64,000 nt of DNA, taken from contig NZ_JHBW01000068.1 in the NCBI RefSeq assembly GCF_001273845.1, positions 62,001 to 126,000 on the forward strand, read 5' to 3'. The stretch's first letter is position 1. The number at the start of each line of letters is the position of its first letter. Positions 19,314 through 27,580 of this stretch are shown piece by piece. Position numbers and translations under genes: made by a program. The stretch is from Leucobacter musarum subsp. musarum (GTDB taxonomy: Bacteria > Actinomycetota > Actinomycetes > Actinomycetales > Microbacteriaceae). The notes beneath the pieces were generated by a model. That model saw nothing but the letters and a program-made list of their open reading frames with translations, did not search any database and was not told where the DNA came from.

Positions 19314-20453
19314 TTACGCTCGGCGCCGGGTCTCGCGGAACAGCAGCCAGATGAGATAGAGCCCGCCGACGCACACGGTGATGAGTCCGACGGGAACCGG
19401 ACGGTACACCTGGGCGAGCGACAGTGACAGTAGATGCGCGGACGACAGGAGCGCCGCGCCCATAGTCGCCGCCCCCATGAGCGAGACGCCCGGGCTGCGG
19501 GTGAGCCGCCGCGCGAGTTGGGGTGCGGCGAGTGCGATGAATCCGATGGGTCCGGCGGCAGCGGTGACGAGCGCCGACGTGGCGACCCCGGCGACCAGCA
19601 ATCCCGCGCGTGCCCGGCCCACGCTGACGCCCTGCGCGAGGGCGGCGTCATCGCCGAGCTCGAGCTGCCGCAGCGCCGGCGAGAGCACCCCCGCGCCGAT
19701 GAGAATCACGATCCCGAGGGCGAGCGACGGCACCAGGCTGGGCCAGGTGACGCGCGTGAGTGATCCGGCGCCCCAGAACCCGACGGAGATCGCGTCGGTG
19801 AGATCCGCGCGCGTGATGAGGTACGCATTGATTGACCCGAGTAGCGCAGACACGGCGATGCCGACGATGATTAGGCGGAAGCCTTGCACCCCGCGCCGAA
19901 ACGCGAGCGCGTACACGACGACCGCCGTCGCCAGCCCGCCCACGATCGCGGCGCCCGCGACGATCCAGTAGCCCGATGCGCCGATCCAGAGAATCGTGAC
20001 GACGACAGCGGTGTAGGCGCCGGCGTCGAACCCGATGACGTCGGGGGAACCGAGCGGGTTGCGCGTCAGCGACTGAAAGATCGCGCCGCCCACACCGAGC
20101 AGTGCGCCGAATGCCACCGCCGCGATTGCTACAGGCAGGCGCCACTCGATGATGATCGTGCGCGTGAACTCCTCGCCCCCGCCGAACAGCCCCTCGACGA
20201 CCTGCGCGGGCGACAACGGGTAGTCGCCGATCCCGATCGCGAGTACCGCGGGCACCACGGCGATGACGAAGAGCACGCTGTGCACCACGATGCTGCGGGT
20301 GCGCACGCGCAGCGCCACGACGCGCCCCCAGCGGAGGTCGCGGTAGGCGTACCCGGGGTCGATGGCCTGCGTCTGGGTCGACAGTGCCGGGGCGGCTGGT
20401 GCCGGGGCCGTCGGGACCGAGGCGGCTCGTGCCGAGGCCGACTCCGCGCTCAC
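19314..20453 (-). CDS. Siderophore ABC transporter permease, FecCD family (operon 1, second permease)
   Basis: 379 residues. The GTG at 20453 overlaps the stop of the upstream permease in a GTGA junction, which decides the start; the longer open frame is shadow. After a Pro/Ala-rich cytoplasmic tail of ~55 residues it has the FecCD pattern of about ten hydrophobic helices and the signature RNPLGSPDVIGFDAGA that contacts the ATPase. FecCD permeases form heterodimers that import Fe(III)-siderophores, haem or cobalamin. It pairs with the permease just upstream and with two binding proteins further upstream. No ATPase gene belongs to this operon. Confidence 0.9.
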   Translation of the reverse strand: MSAESASARAASVPTAPAPAAPALSTQTQAIDPGYAYRDLRWGRVVALRVRTRSIVVHSVLFVIAVVPAVLAIGIGDYPLSPAQVVEGLFGGGEEFTRTIIIEWRLPVAIAAVAFGALLGVGGAIFQSLTRNPLGSPDVIGFDAGAYTAVVVTILWIGASGYWIVAGAAIVGGLATAVVVYALAFRRGVQGFRLIIVGIAVSALLGSINAYLITRADLTDAISVGFWGAGSLTRVTWPSLVPSLALGIVILIGAGVLSPALRQLELGDDAALAQGVSVGRARAGLLVAGVATSALVTAAAGPIGFIALAAPQLARRLTRSPGVSLMGAATMGAALLSSAHLLSLSLAQVYRPVPVGLITVCVGGLYLIWLLFRETRRRA

Positions 20454-21568
20454 AGCCCGCTCGTCTTTCCGCGCCGCACGAGCGCGATGAGCGCCGGTGC
20501 GCCGATCACCGCGGTGACAATGCCGACCTCGACCTCGCCGGGGCGCGCGATGATGCGGCCCAGCACGTCGGCTGCCAGTACGAGTACGGGCGCTGCGACG
20601 AGGGTGATCGCCAGGATCCATCGCTGATCGGGGCCCGTGAACCAGCGCACAATGTGCGGGATCATCAGGCCGACGAACGCGATGCCGCCGGTCAATGCGG
20701 TCGCGCCACCGGCGAGCAACGTCACCGCGACGATGCCGAGCGCCCGCGTGCGCAGCGGGTGTGCGCCGAGCGACGAAGCGAGGTCGTCGCCGAGGGCGAG
20801 TGCGTTGAGCGGCCCCGCCACGATTGCCGCGACGAGCAACCCGGCCCCGAGGAAGGGGAGCACGAGCAGGGCGTCGTCGAGGCTTGTGCGTGCAATTGAT
20901 CCGACGCCCCACGAGCGGATCGCGCGGAACGTGTCTTCGTCGATGAGGGTGAGAAACGTGGAGATGCCGGTGAGTACCGCCGAGAGCGCGACCCCGGCGA
21001 GCACCAGGGTGACGGGCGAGCCGCCGCCGCGTGCGGTGCCGCCGATGAGCGAGACCAGCACCGTCGCAGCGATGGCGCCGAGAAACGCGAACCAGATGTA
21101 GCCCGAGATGCTTGAGACGCCGAAGACGCCGACGCCGAGCGTCACCGCGAACCCAGCCCCGGCATTGACGCCGAGAATGCCCGGGTCAGCGAGGGGATTG
21201 CGCGTGAGCGCCTGAATCAGCGCGCCCGCGAGCCCGAACGCGGCGCCCGCGGCGATGCCGACGACGGTGCGCGGAATGCGGAGGGTCCACACGATGATCG
21301 AGGCCTCGCTCGAGTCAGGATGCCAGAGCCCGCGCCAGACCTCGGGCAGCCCGAGCGGGTTCGCGCCCACGGCGAGGCTGAGCAGCACGACGACGATGAG
21401 CGCGCCGACGGTGACGAGCAGCGCGAGCAGGCGGCCGCCGACGCGCTGCCGTGCTGGTGCGGGCGCCTCGGGAGCAGCGGGGGCCTGCGCTGATGCTCGC
21501 GCAGGAGTGGTTTCGGAGCTCAGGAGACGGCCTGTTCCGCGAACCCGGTGAGGCGGTCGATGAGCCAC
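20450..21568 (-). CDS. Siderophore ABC transporter permease, FecCD family (operon 1, first permease)
   Basis: FecCD-type integral membrane protein with the signature RNPLADPGILGVNAGA and multiple hydrophobic helices. It has an Ala/Pro-rich N-terminal tail. The start is uncertain. I give the in-frame GTG at 21568, which overlaps the binding-protein gene by 49 bp. A CTG at 21523, sharing CTGA with the upstream stop, would match the 4-nt-overlap style of this locus but needs a rare start codon. It is probably the partner of the permease encoded by the next gene, forming the channel for ferric siderophore brought by the lipoproteins encoded upstream. Confidence 0.88.
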   Translation of the reverse strand: MAHRPPHRVRGTGRLLSSETTPARASAQAPAAPEAPAPARQRVGGRLLALLVTVGALIVVVLLSLAVGANPLGLPEVWRGLWHPDSSEASIIVWTLRIPRTVVGIAAGAAFGLAGALIQALTRNPLADPGILGVNAGAGFAVTLGVGVFGVSSISGYIWFAFLGAIAATVLVSLIGGTARGGGSPVTLVLAGVALSAVLTGISTFLTLIDEDTFRAIRSWGVGSIARTSLDDALLVLPFLGAGLLVAAIVAGPLNALALGDDLASSLGAHPLRTRALGIVAVTLLAGGATALTGGIAFVGLMIPHIVRWFTGPDQRWILAITLVAAPVLVLAADVLGRIIARPGEVEVGIVTAVIGAPALIALVRRGKTSGL

Positions 21569-22623
21569 GGCACGCTCAGCGCGCTCTGCACGTTCAGGCC
21601 CCACGCGAACGCATTTGTGCCGGTGTCGGGGTCTGCCGCATCGAATACGGCCCGCCCCTCGGCGACGGCGGGAACGGCGGTAAACAGTGGCGACTCGGTG
21701 ACGTACGTCTCGGTGCCCGCGTCGAACGTGCTGACGAGCAAGAAGCCGGCGTCGATCAGCGAGATGAGCTCGCCACTCACCACATCGTTGTCGACGAAGC
21801 GTGCCGCCGGCTCGGGCAGTGCGAAGCCGAGCTGCTCGAAGAGCGCGGCGGTGTCGGTTCCGGGAGCGCTGGCGTACGCGACGCCGTACTCCTCTTCGTA
21901 GACGATGACGTGCGTCGCGGTCTTCCCGGCGAACTCAGGGTGCTCGGCACGTGCTGATGTGACGGCGTCTTCGGCTGCGTCGACCGCATCCGTGGCCGCC
22001 TGCGACAGGTCGAGCGCGGCTCCGAGCTCGGCGGTGGTCTGCTGCCACGACAGCGAGTCGCTTTCGGCGTACAGCACCGGCGCGATGGCGCTCAACTGCT
22101 TGAATCGGGTGCGGTCGACCGCATCAGTGGCGTAGAGCGCCACGATGAGATCGGGATCGCTGGCGGCGACCTGCTCAGCCGACACCTCGGCACCGGCCTC
22201 CGAATCCCAGAGGGTTTCGATGCCCTCGATGGTCTCGGGAGAGATCCAGGCGTTGCGCTCCACCGTGGACGGCGCGAACACCGGAGTACCCCCGAGCGCA
22301 ATGAGCGCATCGGTGTCGATCGTGGATGCTGTGACGATCGCGATGCGCTCGGGGCGCTGCTCGAGCACGGTTTCGCCGAACGGTGTGTCGAGCGTGAGCG
22401 GGTACTCGGTCGTGCCCTCGGCTGCGGGGAGCAACGGGGCATCGGGCGCGCCGGAGCCAGAGCCAGCGCCGGTGTCGCTCGATGCGGCCCCGGCGCACCC
22501 GACGAGCAGGAGCGTTGCCGCGGCGACGGCGGCGAGACCGGCAAAGCCCCGTCTGCGTCGCGCGGTGCGGGGCGCGACGGGCGACGCGGTACCCGGGGCA
22601 TTGATCGGTGAGTGGTGCAGCAT
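21520..22623 (-). CDS. Iron-siderophore substrate-binding lipoprotein (operon 1, binding protein B)
   Basis: 367 residues from the ATG at 22623, with AAGGAT upstream. A twin-Arg-like, basic N-terminus, hydrophobic helix and lipobox LLVGC (Cys43) mark it as a membrane-anchored lipoprotein. The body is a FecB/FhuD-type (cluster A-III) binding protein: RPERIAIV near the start, SDPDLIVAL in the middle, and a long connecting helix. It resembles binding protein A at 24586-25632, sharing the LLPAAEG-T-YPLTLDT pattern after the lipobox, so the two are paralogues. The ligand cannot be read from sequence; an Fe(III)-siderophore is most likely, given the siderophore-interacting protein 9 bp upstream. 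Confidence 0.9.
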   Translation of the reverse strand: MLHHSPINAPGTASPVAPRTARRRRGFAGLAAVAAATLLLVGCAGAASSDTGAGSGSGAPDAPLLPAAEGTTEYPLTLDTPFGETVLEQRPERIAIVTASTIDTDALIALGGTPVFAPSTVERNAWISPETIEGIETLWDSEAGAEVSAEQVAASDPDLIVALYATDAVDRTRFKQLSAIAPVLYAESDSLSWQQTTAELGAALDLSQAATDAVDAAEDAVTSARAEHPEFAGKTATHVIVYEEEYGVAYASAPGTDTAALFEQLGFALPEPAARFVDNDVVSGELISLIDAGFLLVSTFDAGTETYVTESPLFTAVPAVAEGRAVFDAADPDTGTNAFAWGLNVQSALSVPWLIDRLTGFAEQAVS

Positions 22624-22632
22624 GTTGGATCC

Positions 22633-24570
22633 TTATTGGGGAAGAGCGATGGAGTAGAGCGCGGCGCCCCAGCCGACCGTGCGTCGGTCGGGAGCCGGGA
22701 GCGCCGCCGAGGCGAACCGTGCGCGCAGTTCGGGATCGGTGCGCGCACCGCCGCCCGTGAGTGCGAAGTCGATGAGATCGTCTTCGAACTCGTGCTCGTC
22801 GGCGAGGTCCAGATCGAGCGGCTCCTCGAGCACGAGCAGCGCGCCCCCAGGGGTGACCGCGGCGGCGGCCCGCTGCAGCGTCAACTCGGCGTCGGCATCG
22901 GCGAGCGGAGCCAGCACCGTCGCGAGCAGCACCCGGTCGGCGGGGTTCGCGGGTGTCGCGAAGCTGCCGGCGGGCTCGTAGGCGATGCGGTCGTGGGCGT
23001 CGTGCAGACGCTGCAGCACGGCGATCTCGGAGGGCGCCGCGAGCACGGTCACCCGCAGCTCTGCGTGGTGCGCCACCAGGGCCGCGGCGAGCACGCCGGT
23101 GCCGGGGCCGATGAGCGCGGCGCTCGAGCAGTCGTCGAACGCTGGCGACTCCGCGAGTGCGCTGGCCACGTAATCGGCCTCCTGCGCCTCACCCGCGACG
23201 CGGTCGTCGAGCGCGGTGCCCGGCCGCGACGCGTGAGATCGCCAGTCGGTGCCGAACCAGCCCGTGAAATCACCGGTGCCGGTACGCACCGCCGAGAGCA
23301 GCGCGAGTGCGCCGCCGAGTTCCCGCTGCGCGCGCAGACCATCGAGATCGAGATCTTCGACAGTGTCTTCGTCGTCGAGTTCGCTGCCGAGCTCGGTGAG
23401 GCGGTAGGTCGTTCCGGGCTCCACCGTCTCGATGAGCTCGAGCGCTTCCAGGTAGCGCAGCAGTTTGGCGAGCCCGTGCGGGTGGGCTCCGGTGCGCCCC
23501 GCGAGCGCTTCGAGGGTGCGCACGGCGCCGCCGAACGCGGCGGGCAGCCCGATGGTTGCGGCGATCCTCACCGCGAAAGCCGGCAGCAGCTCGGTGAGCT
23601 CGTGGAAGCGGTCGCTTGGATCGAGCGCATCCGCGAGCGTGTCTGCGGTATCGGCAGTGTCAGTCTCAAGAGTGGCGGCTGCTCCGGGAGACGGTGCGGT
23701 CTCGCGGTCGACCGCGACCTGCGCCGAGGCACCAGCCACGGTGTGCTCAACTGCCCCCGACTGCCGCCGCCAGTACCCGGTCACTTCGACCTGCGCCTTC
23801 GCGAGACCGCGCTCGCCGCGCAGCCAGCGACGAATCGGAATCAGCGTGAGCGTTTCGCCGGCGACCCAGGCGAACGGGGTGCCCGGCCACCACTCGGCGG
23901 CGCGGATCGCGTCGAACAGCAGCGACGTCGTGCCAGGCTCGGCACCGTCACGACTGAGCCAGGTGATCTCGACGCCGTCGGGGCACGGCAGCGGCTGGCG
24001 GTGCGCCTCGACGGCGACCTCGATGAAGATCTGCGCGCGAGCACCGGTCGGCCACTCGTCGAGCCAGCGGGCGATCGCGGGGAGCGCGGTCTCGTCGCCG
24101 ACGATCAGCGTCCAGTCGGCTCCCACGGGGTGCGGCGCCGACATCTTGGGGCCCGCGATCTGCAGGCGGTCACCGACCTGTGCCTCGACGGCCCAGGTGG
24201 AGGCGGCGCCGGTGCCGTGCACGACGAAGTCGACGTCGAGCTCGCCGGCCTCCGGATCCCACCGGCGCACCGTGTAGGTGCGCAGCACGAGGTGCTCGTC
24301 GCCGCGGGGCCAGTTCAAGACGCCGTCGGCCTGGGTCGGCCCGACGATCTCGGCGGCATCGGGGTGAGGCAGCAGCACTTTGAACTCGTCGTCGAACCCG
24401 TCCGAGCGAAATGCGGCGACGGGAAACCCGTTATTGGCAGTGTGCGCGGCGAGGTCGGCGCCGCCCAGCGTCACTCGGCGCATGCCTGGGGTGACGTCGG
24501 CGACGCGCAGCACTTCGAGCGTGCGCGTGGTAATCGGATAGATCGACAGGGGGCGTATCGAGTGAGCCAT
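22633..24570 (-). CDS. Siderophore-interacting protein (FAD/NAD(P)H ferric reductase) fused to a methyltransferase-like domain
   Basis: 645 residues, more than twice the usual SIP length. Residues 1-~280 are a SIP: FAD-binding RTYTVRR (97-103), GDETALPA (158-165), and a C-terminal VTGYWRRQ. Such enzymes reduce and release iron from siderophores in the cytoplasm. After an Ala/Thr/Asp linker (~285-305) the rest looks like a winged-helix plus class I methyltransferase region of the O-methyltransferase type: a helical N-part with LLRYLEALELIETVE, a SAM-like GPGTGVLAAAL near residue 487, and LVLEEP beyond. Whether it still methylates is unclear. Lies 15 bp downstream of binding protein A and 9 bp upstream of binding protein B, so it is co-transcribed with both. 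Confidence 0.85.
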   Translation of the reverse strand: MAHSIRPLSIYPITTRTLEVLRVADVTPGMRRVTLGGADLAAHTANNGFPVAAFRSDGFDDEFKVLLPHPDAAEIVGPTQADGVLNWPRGDEHLVLRTYTVRRWDPEAGELDVDFVVHGTGAASTWAVEAQVGDRLQIAGPKMSAPHPVGADWTLIVGDETALPAIARWLDEWPTGARAQIFIEVAVEAHRQPLPCPDGVEITWLSRDGAEPGTTSLLFDAIRAAEWWPGTPFAWVAGETLTLIPIRRWLRGERGLAKAQVEVTGYWRRQSGAVEHTVAGASAQVAVDRETAPSPGAAATLETDTADTADTLADALDPSDRFHELTELLPAFAVRIAATIGLPAAFGGAVRTLEALAGRTGAHPHGLAKLLRYLEALELIETVEPGTTYRLTELGSELDDEDTVEDLDLDGLRAQRELGGALALLSAVRTGTGDFTGWFGTDWRSHASRPGTALDDRVAGEAQEADYVASALAESPAFDDCSSAALIGPGTGVLAAALVAHHAELRVTVLAAPSEIAVLQRLHDAHDRIAYEPAGSFATPANPADRVLLATVLAPLADADAELTLQRAAAAVTPGGALLVLEEPLDLDLADEHEFEDDLIDFALTGGGARTDPELRARFASAALPAPDRRTVGWGAALYSIALPQ

Positions 24571-24585
24571 GAAGGTACCTTCTGC

Positions 24586-25632
24586 TCAGTAGAGATCGGC
24601 GAACGCGTCGGTCAGCTGATCGACCGTCCACCGATTGGCCAGCACGTTCGGGTAGGCGAAGGCCCACGCGAGGTCGAGGCCGTCGGTCTCGGGATTCGGA
24701 TCGACGAATGCAACCTTGCCCGCCTGCACGGCGCCCAGCTGCTGGTAGAGCTGATTGCTCTCGAGCCAGGTGGTCGCCTCCGCAACGGTGCCCTCGCCGC
24801 CGTGGCGAGCGATGAGCAAGCCGTCGGCATCGACGAGCCCGATGTTTTCGAGGCTGATCTCGCCCCAGTCGAAGCTGCTCAGCTCCTCGACGTGCGGGTG
24901 CTTCGCGAACCCGAGTTCGTCGAGGAGCTCCTCGGCGGGCGATCCGTCGATGTTCACGAACTGGAGGCCGGTCTCCTGCCCACGGTTGATCACGATGCCG
25001 ACGGTCTTGCCGCTGAACTCCGGGTGATCCTGCGCCGCTTGCGTGATGCGGCTCTCGGTCTCGTCGATCTGCTGCTCGGCGCGCTCGGAGAGGTCGGTGG
25101 CCTCGCCGACGCCGCGCACGAGTTCGCGCCAATCCCAGGCGAAATCGCCGCTCGGTGCGACGGCGAGTACCGGGGCGATGCTCGACAGCCGCTCGTAGTC
25201 GTTCTCGAGATTGCCGTACGTGCTTGCCACGATGAGGTCGGGCTTCGCGGCGAGCAGCTTCTCGAAGGCGAAGCTGTCGGCCCACGGGTCGATGAACGTC
25301 TCGACCTCGTCGAGCCGCGTGCCGTCGTTCCAGAAGTAGCCGTCGTTGTCTGACGTGACTACGGGTGCGATGTCGAGCGCGAGGGTCGACTCCTGGTCGC
25401 CGAGCCCGCCGATCACGGCGATGCGCTGCGGGCGCTCGTCGAGCGTCGAGCTGCCGTATTCGGTGTCGAGCGTCAGCGGATACGCGGTGTCTCCCTCGGC
25501 GGCGGGAAGGAGCACGGCATCACTCTGTGCAGACGTGCTCTGTGCGGCATCGGCCTGACCGGCGCAGGCGGTGAGCGCGAGTGCGCTCAGTGCGAGCAGC
25601 GCGATGGTGCGGGTTGCGGGGAGAAGTTTCAC
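24586..25632 (-). CDS. Iron-siderophore substrate-binding lipoprotein (operon 1, binding protein A)
   Basis: 348 residues. The start is the GTG at 25632, which has GAAAGG upstream and gives a proper signal peptide with lipobox LTACAG (Cys23); the longer frame is not coding. The rest has FecB-type features: RPQRIAVIGG, AKPDLIVASTYG, and a long middle helix. First gene of iron operon 1, it is preceded by a DtxR/IdeR-like box at 25680-25698 and divergent from an AraC regulator. It is paralogous to binding protein B. Two binding proteins sharing one permease pair would widen the range of siderophores taken up. Confidence 0.9.
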   Translation of the reverse strand: MKLLPATRTIALLALSALALTACAGQADAAQSTSAQSDAVLLPAAEGDTAYPLTLDTEYGSSTLDERPQRIAVIGGLGDQESTLALDIAPVVTSDNDGYFWNDGTRLDEVETFIDPWADSFAFEKLLAAKPDLIVASTYGNLENDYERLSSIAPVLAVAPSGDFAWDWRELVRGVGEATDLSERAEQQIDETESRITQAAQDHPEFSGKTVGIVINRGQETGLQFVNIDGSPAEELLDELGFAKHPHVEELSSFDWGEISLENIGLVDADGLLIARHGGEGTVAEATTWLESNQLYQQLGAVQAGKVAFVDPNPETDGLDLAWAFAYPNVLANRWTVDQLTDAFADLY

Positions 25633-25679
25633 GGTGCCTTTCGGGGACGCGGCCCACGACGGGCCAGCATACGTGTGAT

Positions 25680-25698
25680 CTAGGTTAGGAAACACTAA
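25680..25698. promoter_or_regulatory. Probable DtxR/IdeR/DmdR iron-box operator
   Basis: The 19 bp in front of iron operon 1 match about 14 of 19 positions of the classic actinobacterial iron-box consensus TTAGGTTAGGCTAACCTAA: the left half TAGGTTAGG is nearly perfect and the right half ends in CTAA. It lies ~48 bp upstream of the GTG of binding protein A and ~105 bp upstream of the divergent AraC gene, so Fe-loaded repressor could control both. The comparison was made by eye. Confidence 0.6.
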
Positions 25699-25802
25699 AC
25701 TTCTGCATGGTGCAGAATACGACACCATTGGTGCCGGATACGTCACCACATGTGCGGGCTGCGGCAGTGCGCACAGGCATGGAGTTGGGAGGAGAGTGAC
25801 GA

Positions 25803-26576
25803 ATGAGAACGGAAGGTGCACGTCGTCGCGCGACCACACGCCCCATGGTGCAGATACCTGCGGTGCGGCTGACGGCGCGCGTGCACCACGGCGACCACCT
25901 GCTGCTGTGGCAAGCGCGCGGCAGCTCGGATGTGCGTGCCGGCACCGAACGCCACGTACTCACCGAGGGCACCGCCGTCTGGGTGCCGGTGGGCACGCGA
26001 CACGCGCTGCAGGTGCACGAGAACTCGGTGCTGCTGCCCATGTTCTTCGGGCTCGAAGACACCGAGACCACGTTGCAGCGCGTCACGGTGTTTCGCGTCG
26101 ACGACGATCTCTCCACCCTGTTTCTCGCGTGCATCCAGGCGCAGCAGACTGCGCTTCAACCCGACATCGACCTCAGCCGGCAGCTGCTCGCGCTCATCGA
26201 GCTGCAGCCCGCGATCACCAGCGCCCTCACCATGCCGCGCACGCCCGAAGCCGCGGCGGTCGCCTCGGCGCTGCGCGCCAATCCCGGCGACCGGCGACCG
26301 GCCGCGGCGCTCGCCGCAGCCGCGCACGTCTCGCTGCGCACGATCGAACGGGCGTTCGTGCGCGAGACCGGCGTCACCCTGCGCGAGTGGCGGATCCGCA
26401 ACCGTATGGAGTCCGCCGCGACGCTGCTGAGCTCCGTTCAGCGCATCGAGACCATTGCGCATCGTGTCGGCTATACCGACGTGAGCGCGTTTCGGCGGGT
26501 GTTTAAAGCGCACTTCGGAGCGACGCCGGCGAAGTACCGTGCCGGCCTCGGTGAAGCGGTGCCGCACGCCGTGTGA
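25803..26576 (+). CDS. AraC-family transcriptional regulator
   Basis: 257 residues from the ATG at 25803. The N-terminal half is a cupin-like sensing domain (VHHGDHLLLWQARG, VPVGTRHALQVH). The C-terminal ~100 residues form the two helix-turn-helix AraC DNA-binding domain: AAAAHVSLRTIERAFVRETG, then IETIAHRVGYTDVSAFRRVFKAHFG. Divergent from iron operon 1 with an iron box between them, so it likely activates siderophore uptake when it senses the cognate ligand, as other AraC regulators next to siderophore loci do. Confidence 0.9.
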   Translation: MRTEGARRRATTRPMVQIPAVRLTARVHHGDHLLLWQARGSSDVRAGTERHVLTEGTAVWVPVGTRHALQVHENSVLLPMFFGLEDTETTLQRVTVFRVDDDLSTLFLACIQAQQTALQPDIDLSRQLLALIELQPAITSALTMPRTPEAAAVASALRANPGDRRPAAALAAAAHVSLRTIERAFVRETGVTLREWRIRNRMESAATLLSSVQRIETIAHRVGYTDVSAFRRVFKAHFGATPAKYRAGLGEAVPHAV

Positions 26577-26632
26577 CCAGCGTCACCCGACGAGCACGCA
26601 GCGTCACCCGTGCTACCCGCCGACCACGCGCG

Positions 26633-27580
26633 CTACCCGACGAGCGCCCCGCCGATGCGCCAGTAGCCGAGAAACGCGATGCGATCCTTCGCGATGCCGA
26701 GTTCGCTGGTGAGATACCGGCGGATGCGGGTCGTCGCCCCTGACTCGCCGGCGAGCCAGACGTACCAGCGCGGGTCGTCTCGGGCGGCCGCGCCGTGTTC
26801 CGCGCCCCAGCGACGAACGGCCCGCTCGACACCGATGAGATCATCGGGCCCCGTGGTCGTGCCGCGCTCGGCGACGACGAGGCGCACGGTGGCAGCAGGG
26901 GTGGTGGTTTCGGTGCTCCCTAAAGCAGATACAGCGCCGGCCACCGCGAGATCGCCTGAGACTAGATCATCGGCGGCGTCGTCGATGTCGAGTAGCAGGT
27001 CGGCCTCGGCCCCCGGCGCCAGCGACGCGACGATGTTGCGGGCGGCCGGGAAAGCGGTTTCGTCGGCGACGATGAGAAAGCGATCGTGCGCATCGGGCTG
27101 CCAGTGGATGCCGTACCCCGTCCAGCCGTTACGCGCATCTGGGCCGGTGATGACGAGGTGATCCCCGGGCCGAGCGGCGAGCGCCCACGCCGAAGCCGGG
27201 CCGGCGGGCTCGTGGATGAATACGTCGACGTCGAGCTCGCGCACCTTGGGGCGGGTCGCCGCGGGGGTGTAGGTCCGCAGTACATTGCGCTCGCCCTCGG
27301 GCAGCAGGCGCCAGCGCTGATACCAGTCGGACGGGTGGGGTGTGGGCTGCTCGAGCAGCCCGAACTCGGCCAGCCGAAAGTCGCGCGGCGCGTCTCCGGG
27401 CAGGGGGAGCACCAGCTTGATGCGCTGGTCGAGACCCCACGGAGCGAAGTGCTGCAGCGCTTCGCCGAAGAACGTGACGCGCAAAAAATTTGGGCTGAGG
27501 CGCCGGATCGCCCCCACTGTCACGGGGAACGCGCTGTAGGCCCACGGGCGCTCGCCGAGCGGCGGCTGCGGGCTGCTCAC
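26633..27580 (-). CDS. Siderophore-interacting protein (ferric-siderophore reductase), operon 2
   Basis: 315 residues, standard SIP length. FAD-binding segment RTYTPAATR (102-110), NAD(P)H-side motif ADETAFPA (172-179), and the C-terminal FLGYWRIGGA typical of the ViuB/YqjH family. It reduces Fe(III)-siderophore to free Fe(II) in the cytoplasm. The GTG start at 27580 overlaps the stop of the ATPase gene by 4 nt (GTGA), so it is the last gene of operon 2. The 56 bp after it contain short direct repeats of CAGCGTCACCCG. Confidence 0.9.
   Translation of the reverse strand: MSSPQPPLGERPWAYSAFPVTVGAIRRLSPNFLRVTFFGEALQHFAPWGLDQRIKLVLPLPGDAPRDFRLAEFGLLEQPTPHPSDWYQRWRLLPEGERNVLRTYTPAATRPKVRELDVDVFIHEPAGPASAWALAARPGDHLVITGPDARNGWTGYGIHWQPDAHDRFLIVADETAFPAARNIVASLAPGAEADLLLDIDDAADDLVSGDLAVAGAVSALGSTETTTPAATVRLVVAERGTTTGPDDLIGVERAVRRWGAEHGAAARDDPRWYVWLAGESGATTRIRRYLTSELGIAKDRIAFLGYWRIGGALVG

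Noticed and set aside
22612-25353. 913-codon open frame on the plus strand
   Set aside because: It is antisense to the SIP fusion and two binding-protein genes, with Arg/Gly/Glu-rich shadow composition typical of high-GC DNA; no motif.
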